Assembly: GCA_947652605.1 (NCBI GenBank)
Contig: OX393577.1
Coordinates: forward strand, 69,712,108-69,776,107
Source of the DNA: Elmis aenea
Lineage: Eukaryota; Arthropoda; Insecta; Coleoptera; Elmidae
Direction: 5' to 3'
Length of the DNA stretch: 64,000 nt
In this document: positions 48,919 to 64,000 of the stretch, in pieces
Layout: each line of letters opens with the position of its first letter
Position numbering within the stretch: the stretch's first letter is position 1
Position numbers and translations under genes: made by a program
Notes under the pieces: generated by a model
The model's input: the letters and a program-made list of their open reading frames with translations, nothing else
Databases searched by the model: none
What the model was told of the DNA's origin: nothing

Positions 48919-49957
48919 TTAAGGCCTAAATACGACCATACTCACTAAACCTAATACATATGCAAAAACTAATTTTAAATTAACACTAAGATGAAAATGT
49001 ATAGGTATGGGAGATGGTTTCTGGTTCTCTTCGCTTGTAGGCAAAAGTAGAGCAAAAATGCAAACCAAACCTATGATTATTGCTAAATAATTTGTGGAAG
49101 TTGTTGGCAGTGATCTGAAATTATTATTTAATAAAATTAATTTAATACACATTACATTAATTAATTAATATTAAAGTTAAAATTGCAAACCATGGTTAGT
49201 CGTACACAAAGAAACAAAATGTTGAAATATTTTCTAACAAATTCATTTTAAAAATATACGAAATGCTCTTGATAATGTATTTCAAGAAATGTTTTACATA
49301 AAACAATCCCATATATTGACATTAACGTTCAAATTATTATGTAGCTTACCTCTGAATGCTTCTTAATTGATACTGTACGTTTCTTTGTTCATCCGTTCTT
49401 TCATTAAATGGAAGAGTATGAAAATTATCACCTCCATCATTGGAACTATTATCTGGTTCTCCTTGTAATAATTTAGCTTCTATGTCTCTTTTTCCCAAAG
49501 TCTAAAAAGGGAGACAATTAGTATAGTACTCTTAAATGACGTTAGTTAATTGATCACTGACTAGTACATAATTGTTTGGATATTCGTGGTAGTTGCATAT
49601 ATACCTGCTTTGTTGTGTGATCTTGCATCGTTATACGAAATTTGTCGAAAGCACTGCAATTCGCTGCAATGGGCATCGTATGTCGCACAACAATATCGAC
49701 ACATGCTTGAGGCCCTATACTTCCATCCGGATCGATTACGGTGTACTTATTAGGAGCAGTACAGAGCACTATAAACAATACAAAAATTAATCTTGCAGAC
49801 AAAACCAGGTTACGAACAACATACCTTTAAATCGAACTGGAAAATCGTAGGGGTTATACAAAGTTAGTAATTGTTTATGAGTATGTCTTGCACTGAGGTA
49901 GAATTTTAAAGCTGTGGGGAACACGAAAACTGGAATTTTACGAACGTTAGGATCCAT
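48919..49957 (-). CDS. MOSPD1: Motile sperm domain-containing protein 1, complete
   Basis: MSP/VAP-type ER membrane protein; vertebrate MOSPD1 is an ER protein that contacts FFAT-like motif partners. Four exons: 49825-49957, 49605-49768, 49350-49501 and 48919-49114; phases agree and give 214 residues, practically the length of vertebrate MOSPD1. The MSP beta-sandwich spans about residues 8-110: IPVFVFPTALKFYLSARHTH, LLTLYNPYDFPVRFK, VLCTAPNKYTVIDPDGSIGP and RITMQDHTTKQ. An acidic, Asn/Ser-rich linker follows. Two C-terminal membrane helices follow: YLAIIIGLVCIFALLLP and LVFAYVLGLVSMVVF. The ATG at 49957 (MDPNVRKIPVF) is used because an in-frame upstream start would be a TTG. It is divergent from PDCL3, with 409 bases between start codons. 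Confidence 0.93.
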
Positions 49958-50366
49958 TTGTTCAGAATACAATATTTTAAATGACTAGTTTGACATTAAT
50001 TGCGTACTGTTTGTTAATCAGCTGTTTTGAAATATTTTGACGTATAGTGCACAGGTCAGGATCAAGGATGTTTTTTAAATTAGGTAACTGGTTTTGTTTA
50101 TAAATATTTTTGCTAGGAAAAATCTGTGAGGACATTCATGACGTAAAATAAGCATTAAAATGCAATAATCTAATTATGGTGTAACGAAAAATGTAAACAT
50201 GGGCAACTTAAATTACGTCTAAAATTATTTTTAGGGGAACTCCTTATGACTCAGGTTAACAGGTTAGTTAACCTCAATTCTGTGAAGCAACACATTGCCT
50301 TACATGTACATACATCAAGAATAACCGTATTACTATTACATATATTAATTATTTTGCAACCCCAAA
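49958..50366. promoter_or_regulatory. Shared divergent promoter region of MOSPD1 and PDCL3
   Basis: The two start codons face apart across 409 bases with no exon between, so both promoters must lie here unless distant 5' exons exist. No TATA box at a defined position or clear initiator was identified. The segment is AT-rich. Confidence 0.55.
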
Positions 50367-51440
50367 ATGCAGGTAAATGCATGTGTTTTACTGGTTGGAT
50401 TAAGTATAAATTTAAGTATATTATAGAACGAAGATACTGAATGGAATGATATTTTACGTGCTAAAGGTATACTACCTCCCAAAGAAAAGGAAATTACTGA
50501 GGATGAAATCGTAGCTATGGTAGAGAATACTATCGAGCAAAAGCAATCCAATGGTTAGTAAATGTTTTTATAGTAAGCTAATCACTGGTTTTTGTACATG
50601 TATAGGTGTGGTGTTGTTAAAATTGTTTTAAGTACCAGTTTTTGAATCAAAATATCTTTATTGTAGGTGCTAAGCAGTTATCCGAATTAGATCTTGATGA
50701 ATTGGACGAACTAGAAGATTCTGAAGATGAAGCAGTAATGCTGGAGTACCGACGAAAACGAATAGCTGAAATGAAGGCACTTTCTGAAAAAAGCAAGTTT
50801 GGTTCAGTGCAAGAAATTTCCGGACAAGATTATGTGCAAGAAGTTAATAAGGCCGGAGAAGGTATTTGGGTGGTGCTGCATTTATACAAACAAGGGTAAG
50901 CAGAATTAAATTCGTTTCTTTTTGTTCGCTATAAAAATGTGTGTTTTTAGTGTACCCCTATGTTCCCTTATCAATCAGTACATGCAGATTCTAGCTGCGA
51001 AATATCGGACCGTGAAGTTTCTAAAATCGATATCGACAACTTGTATACCAAATTTTCCTGACAAGAATCTTCCCAGCATATTTGTGTACTTTGAGGGTGT
51101 ATTAAAGAAGCAGCTCGTGGGACCCTTGGAGCTAAGAGGGCCCAACATATCACAAGATGGTAAATATTGCTATAATTATCTTAAGCTGCTAAATTTTACC
51201 GTTTGTTAAATATATTAGTTTGGTGCGTTGAGTTTTTGTTTGTGCTATTATTAAAACAATTGAGAAACGTTGTAAGCATTAGTTTTGTCTTGTTTGTGTT
51301 GAAAATTGTTTTTCTTTTCAGAGTTTGAATACCTGATTGGAAAAATCGGTGCAGTAGACACAACTATAAAAGAAGATCCACGACCAGTCGTTAAGGATAA
51401 AATGTTTGCAGATTTGGCTGATGTTAATAATGATTGGTAG
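50367..51440 (+). CDS. PDCL3: Phosducin-like protein 3 (viral IAP-associated factor homologue), complete
   Basis: Cytosolic thioredoxin-fold cofactor of the CCT chaperonin; the Drosophila homologue is viaf. Five exons: 50367-50372, 50427-50553, 50667-50895, 50951-51159 and 51322-51440; phases agree and give 229 residues. The first exon encodes only Met-Gln, matching the MQ start of vertebrate PDCL3; the next begins [20 protein letters not shown], the family signature. An acidic helix region follows ([14 protein letters not shown]), then the phosducin core ([32 protein letters not shown]) and the thioredoxin-like strand segment [20 protein letters not shown]. The C-terminus ends DVNNDW, so it is slightly shorter than vertebrate proteins and lacks their serine/acid-rich tail. 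AATAAA follows at 51531. It lies head-to-head with MOSPD1 and about 520 bases before MELK. Confidence 0.95.
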
Positions 51441-59919
<8,479 letters not shown>

Positions 59920-62900
59920 GTGAGTACAAACTTTTGGGAGTTGCTTGCAAGGAAGATTGTGCATTTTTGAATAACGTAGGTACAACAGCAGCTTTTGGAA
60001 GTGAGTTTTGAAATTAATTTTGTTGTTCTCATATCTTTTTTATATTCGCGGAAGAACTAAGCGTATTGCAGCTTGCATTTTTGTAACAGTTTGAAAATAT
60101 TTCTTTGCTGTTGGTTGTTGCTTGCATTTTCATTTTATGTATCAATAAGAAACTTAAAGACTGTAGAGGAGTACATTTGATGGTTTATAATATCGTTACA
60201 AAGTGGACTATGTAATAATTCTTCGTGGAGTTTATGAGAAAACTCAAAAACCAAAGCTTGGAAAAAGATGCGCAGGAAAATGCACACCCATAAGTCTTGC
60301 AAAACGTGAAACAGGCAGTTTTTCTTTTATTTTACTTGACGTCCAAGGTATTTCCATTCTAAATTATGTTGTCATCTTCGCCACAGTTGCACCAATTGAT
60401 ACTTCCGTGTGTTGTTAAGTTAACCAACAAATGGTTTTATTGGGGTTAAAGTAACAAATATTATACATCAACATGAGCATTATTTAGTTCATTTATCATT
60501 GTTTGTGGGGCGAGTCGATTTGCACGATTCTTGCTAACAAACAGGTTGAGTGCGGGTGAAGTTTCCAACAGAGAAGTTTGCCCTTAGTGTTATTTACACT
60601 TTCACTTCTTCAATTTTTATATTATGCTCATGCCCATTGTTCTGCGTGCATTTGTTGGACAAGCACGTATGATAAATGTTGCAAATTTATTGTAACAAGT
60701 TTTGCGCAAGGCGACGTTTTTAGTTCTCAATGGGGTTTAATGAATAATCCTGGTACAGCGATTTCAGAATTTTTGAACTGACTTATCAGAGAGTAAAATA
60801 ATTTGTACACTAAGTAATTCTTAATTGAGTGACATTTTGCCAAAATTTTGCATCATGATTTCAAAAATCTTGGACATTGTTTATGCTGGCCATTGTAAAC
60901 GAGTTATTCTGTTTCTCAAACTTGGTATTTTTGCCATTAAAATAGTAATTTTTGGATATTAGAATATGCCCGTATTGTTAAAATATAGGGATTTCCCCCT
61001 TTTCTATTTGCCCAATGAGTTAAATTTTCCAGTACCCGACAAATTTTTTAAACAGGAGTTTTACTTAACCAGCATGGAAAAGTGATGTTTTGAAATTACC
61101 GCGTATTTTGTAATTTCCTTTTGCAATTTGATAAGGTTTGGTTTGTATTTATCGAAAAACTATTCAAGTGTATTGGACACGTAAGCTTTATTTTACCCCA
61201 AGTCTTATTATTAAGGCCAAAATTTAATTTTCTTTAATTAATATGTCAGCTGTTGTGATTGAATGAATGTAAACATTGTCACGTACGTACATCATCTGTA
61301 CATCACAAAGTTGATAAGTTAAAATGAGATGGAATCATTAACGGACGTTTTGAAATTTTAAGGTTTATTTAGCATAATTTTAACTTTTCGATTGTCAACA
61401 AGTGGCAACTTTTATCCCTGTTTAGCACATGACGCGGTAAGAGTCGCAACCGTCATGCGCAAAGTCAAAGCGGAACCTCCTGCTGAATCCTGTGCTCCTG
61501 GTAAAAATAATACAAGTTAAAAATGTACACGACAGAGGTCGCATGGTACATGATTGTTGGAAAAATATAAAGTATATTTACGAATTCTTTGTATGCGAGG
61601 GAGGCACACGTATTTAAAATCAATGAATTTCATTATCGATAACGTGGTACATGAAAAATTGTAACAAAAAAGCAGTAATCGATTTTTCAATTACACCAAT
61701 CCGAGATACAAAACAATTTTGACGCCGAAAAACTTGTTTATTTGTCAATATTGTTTTATTGCGTCAATTTGCATATATTTTTACACAATTGCGTCAAAAA
61801 ATGCAACAAATAATTATTATGGAAGACAAGAATGAATAATTTTTTACTTTGAAAACGAGATTTTCGTAATTTTAGAAGTTTGATAAAACATTTGTTAATG
61901 GTGATATTCATACTGGAATCTGGGGTGATTCCAAAATCTCCAGGACCCTAAATTAATTAATTACATAACAAAAACTGTTTTAATTTTGTGTATCAGTAAA
62001 ATATTAGTTGACACATACAGTTTTACACTAATCCGTTATCTAAACAATAAAATTTGTGATAATTTGTTTACTTTTAGTGTTAAATGAGTATTATTCTGTC
62101 CAAATTTCGCATAATTTGGTTACTGTAAGAGATTTTTGAACTGGGTTTAGTAATTTTTAATGATTAGCTCAGTTTTGTGCACCCACGCTTATTGTACATC
62201 GTCAGGTCAAGATTTGGCGATATATCAAGAAATAACGGCGTTGAACTTTAAATATTAAATTAGATATTGGTAATCTAATGAAATGGGCTATTGTTCCGAA
62301 GCATACTTATAGTTTTTTGCTCGTTTAAAATTACAACACACTTATACGAAGTTTTGTTTAAGATAAAAATGTTACTTGGTGCATGTAGGGTGGTTTCAAC
62401 GCTGTCTTGTTAACGTAACCCCAGATTTTTGATGAGGAGTTATCAAAAATATTTTATAAATGCTTAATTTATTTGAGTGGTTCGTCGAGCTATAATAAAT
62501 TGGTAACTAATTATGAAGGATCTGGTGTAGAAATGTTAGACCAGCTTTCAGGTTCTCATCTCTTAGCAAGTTGCAAATTAGATTGCTGCAGGAGAAGAGA
62601 TGAGAGTCTAGAAATTGGTTAGCATAGAAATGTAGAAACAAGAGCTCTTCGTTAAAAAAATTAAGAATTTTTAATTAAACGTATTTACATCAACAATTTT
62701 GATTCAAATGAGTTAAAAACATTTTTGTTGCATAGTTGTTTGAAATGTTTCTGTAATGAATGTATTTTCTGAGTTTAGTTTTTAATTTTAGTTACTAAAT
62801 ATCGTCACAGTTGCAGTGTGTCAGAGGTTTGTTTTTTTTATTTTAAAAACTCGTGTGGATTTGTTATTCTTATCGTAAAAATTTGTAATCAATTAATTTG

Positions 62901-63440
62901 CCGAATTTTCGTTTTGTGTAGGCCTATGCGAAAAATGTTTTTATCGAAGTCAGTGCTGACTGTTTTTGAGTCAAAAACGTTGTGTAACTTGTGTTCGGGT
63001 TATTTATAACAACTTAAAAAGCGGTCTCTGCTAAGTTCTGTTGCCATCCCGATTCGAATCTTTCGGATAATTTCTTTTAGTTCCTGTTTAATAACTTTTT
63101 GTTATACTGTTAGTCGACATTTTATAGAAATCACGTTCGCCTGTGGTTGGGCATGTTTCCGGCCGATTTTTCTTTTATTTAGTTAAGTTCTTACGGTGAT
63201 CTGTTTTGTCCGCGCTCTGTTACGAATGCGTTGAAGAGAGACATGTGTACTGTGGTTTTGGTACTAATTTTACCGTCTGTAGGACGACGTTCTCATGAAT
63301 GAAATTCCAGTATATTCTGCTGGTCGCAGATTTTCTGAATGATTCACTCCCAGTTGCGCTGTTTCCGCTAAATTCCAAATTTGATGTTCTCGTTTTTAAT
63401 TTGCTCGCAGTACTAATGTATTTTAATAACGCTCAACATA
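59920..63440. other. MELK downstream intron or flank
   Basis: No exon was assigned with confidence. A 71-codon frame at 60203-60418 contains DYVIILRG and FSFILLD, faintly like KA1 strands, but the splice phase does not fit exon 59816-59919. A CpG-richer segment at 61428-61500 is bounded by AG and GT but matches no family. A hairpin repeat occurs at 62518-62650. Confidence 0.35.
62518..62650. repeat. Hairpin copy of the AGAGATCC/CTAGACCAG repeat
   Basis: It starts GGATCTGGTGTAGAAATGTT, continues AGACCAGCTTTCAGGTTCTCATCTCTT, and is followed by the inverted GAAGAGATGAGAGTCTAGAA and a second reversed arm ending GAGCTCTTCG. The tail TTTTTAATTAAACGTATTTA matches those after other copies. Non-coding. 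Confidence 0.6.
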
Positions 63441-63454
63441 CTTAGGAAGAGTTG

Positions 63455-63615
63455 TAATAATAATAATAATAATAATAATTTATTCACATTGACACATTGT
63501 ACATAAATTTGTACAAATAGTTTATGAAAAGTCATAAATACAAAAAATACAGAATACCAATGCAAATGCAATATACAAATACAAATACAATTAGATATTA
63601 CATTTAGATACAATA
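63455..63615 (-). mobile_element. LINE/SINE 3' tail with TTA microsatellite, copy 1
   Basis: On the minus strand the sequence runs into GTCAATGTGAATAAATTATT and then TTA repeats (AAT repeats at 63455-63479 on the plus strand), the usual end of several insect non-LTR elements. It shares ATGAAAAGTCATAAATACAA (plus strand) with copy 2. Confidence 0.55.
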
Positions 63616-63839
63616 AAATCCTAGTTTTCTAGAAAAAAGAAAAACTCTTCAATCAAATGAAACTCACGCTGTATTAGATAAATTTTCAATGTATTATTAA
63701 ACAATTTTAAATTGGCATTTAAACGAACTACTTTATCATTCATTTTTAAACTTGTCGAAAGCAATGCAATCGTCAATTACAAATATAAAATTTGAGCAAT
63801 AAATAAATAAATAAATAAGCTCTTTATAATAACAAAATT

Positions 63840-64000
63840 TTGTAAATATAATTATAATAATAGTAATAGTTTTTTCACAATTGACTACATAGTTTGTGAA
63901 AAGTCCTAAGTAAAATACAAAATACAAAAAATTCAGAAAGCACAATGCAGTATACATAAATACAAATAAAAAAAAGAAAAATACAAACAGATGATACATT
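63840..64000 (-). mobile_element. LINE/SINE 3' tail, copy 2, cut by the window end
   Basis: A second copy of the tail: TTGTGAAAAGTCCTAAGTAA followed by AATACAAAATACAAAAAATTCAG and GCAGTATACATAAATAC on the plus strand matches copy 1 with a shorter, degenerate ATAATAATAG microsatellite. Same orientation, about 390 bp apart. An AAAT run lies at about 63800-63818. Confidence 0.5.

Noticed and set aside
49593..49790. Plus-strand frame opposite MOSPD1 exon 2
   Set aside because: Antisense shadow of the MSP-domain exon.
60203..60418. 71-codon plus-strand frame as the missing MELK KA1 exon
   Set aside because: DYVIILRG and FSFILLD faintly resemble KA1 strands, but the available acceptors do not give the phase required by exon 59816-59919, and the remainder does not match.
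61428..61500. CpG-richer segment bounded by AG and GT as a coding exon
   Set aside because: It can be read as HDAVRVATVMRKVKAEPP, but this matches no domain expected in MELK and there is no other supporting exon.

Overview
The window looks like nuclear DNA of an insect, probably a beetle (the beetle assignment is inference). It is AT-rich. The genes have short exons split by GT-AG introns, and there are many decayed LINEs, mariner-type, hAT and Harbinger elements, foldback MITEs and repeats ending in the ACAGGGTGT-type terminus. Nothing suggests a bacterial or viral replicon, and there is no operon, CRISPR array or recognisable RNA gene.

Layout. 1-4832: a minus-strand M14 zinc carboxypeptidase, five exons found and 5' end missing; its last intron is almost entirely a 1.5 kb Harbinger-type element. 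5295-6174: the last three exons of a plus-strand SLC22/carcinine-transporter-like MFS carrier whose earlier exons lie to the left, so the carboxypeptidase appears to sit inside one of its introns. 6823-7117: a MITE with perfect 47-bp terminal inverted repeats. 9662-16622: a complete four-exon sigma-class glutathione S-transferase on the minus strand (204 aa). 16.6-43.8 kb: about 27 kb with no recognisable protein gene, holding TE relics (LINE RT, hAT MITE, mariner-like transposase, foldback, LINE tail), two zones of decayed tandem repeats, a CpG-rich candidate 5' noncoding exon on the minus strand near 40.1 kb, and one unrecognised 95-aa ORF. 43.8-48.2 kb: duplicated repeats, a TIR element filled with a 10-bp minisatellite, then a 171-bp satellite array with a 9-monomer higher-order period.

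48.9-60 kb is a compact gene cluster: MOSPD1 on the minus strand (complete, 214 aa); PDCL3/viaf on the plus strand (complete, 229 aa), divergent from MOSPD1 with about 0.4 kb between start codons; then MELK on the plus strand, eight exons with kinase, UBA-like and the start of the KA1 domain, and its 3' end not located. MELK introns contain a MITE, a LINE C-terminal relic and a mariner-type transposase relic. The right end holds two LINE/SINE 3' tails with an AAT microsatellite.

The genes do not form a pathway. MOSPD1 is an ER membrane/MSP-domain protein, PDCL3 a chaperonin cofactor, MELK a cell-cycle kinase, the GST and MFS protein are detoxification/transport proteins, and the carboxypeptidase is a digestive or processing protease. 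I found no convincing new multi-gene system; the most distinctive structure is the satellite locus at 44.5-48.2 kb. Exon boundaries were read by eye from splice consensus, frame and family similarity, and agree in phase throughout.
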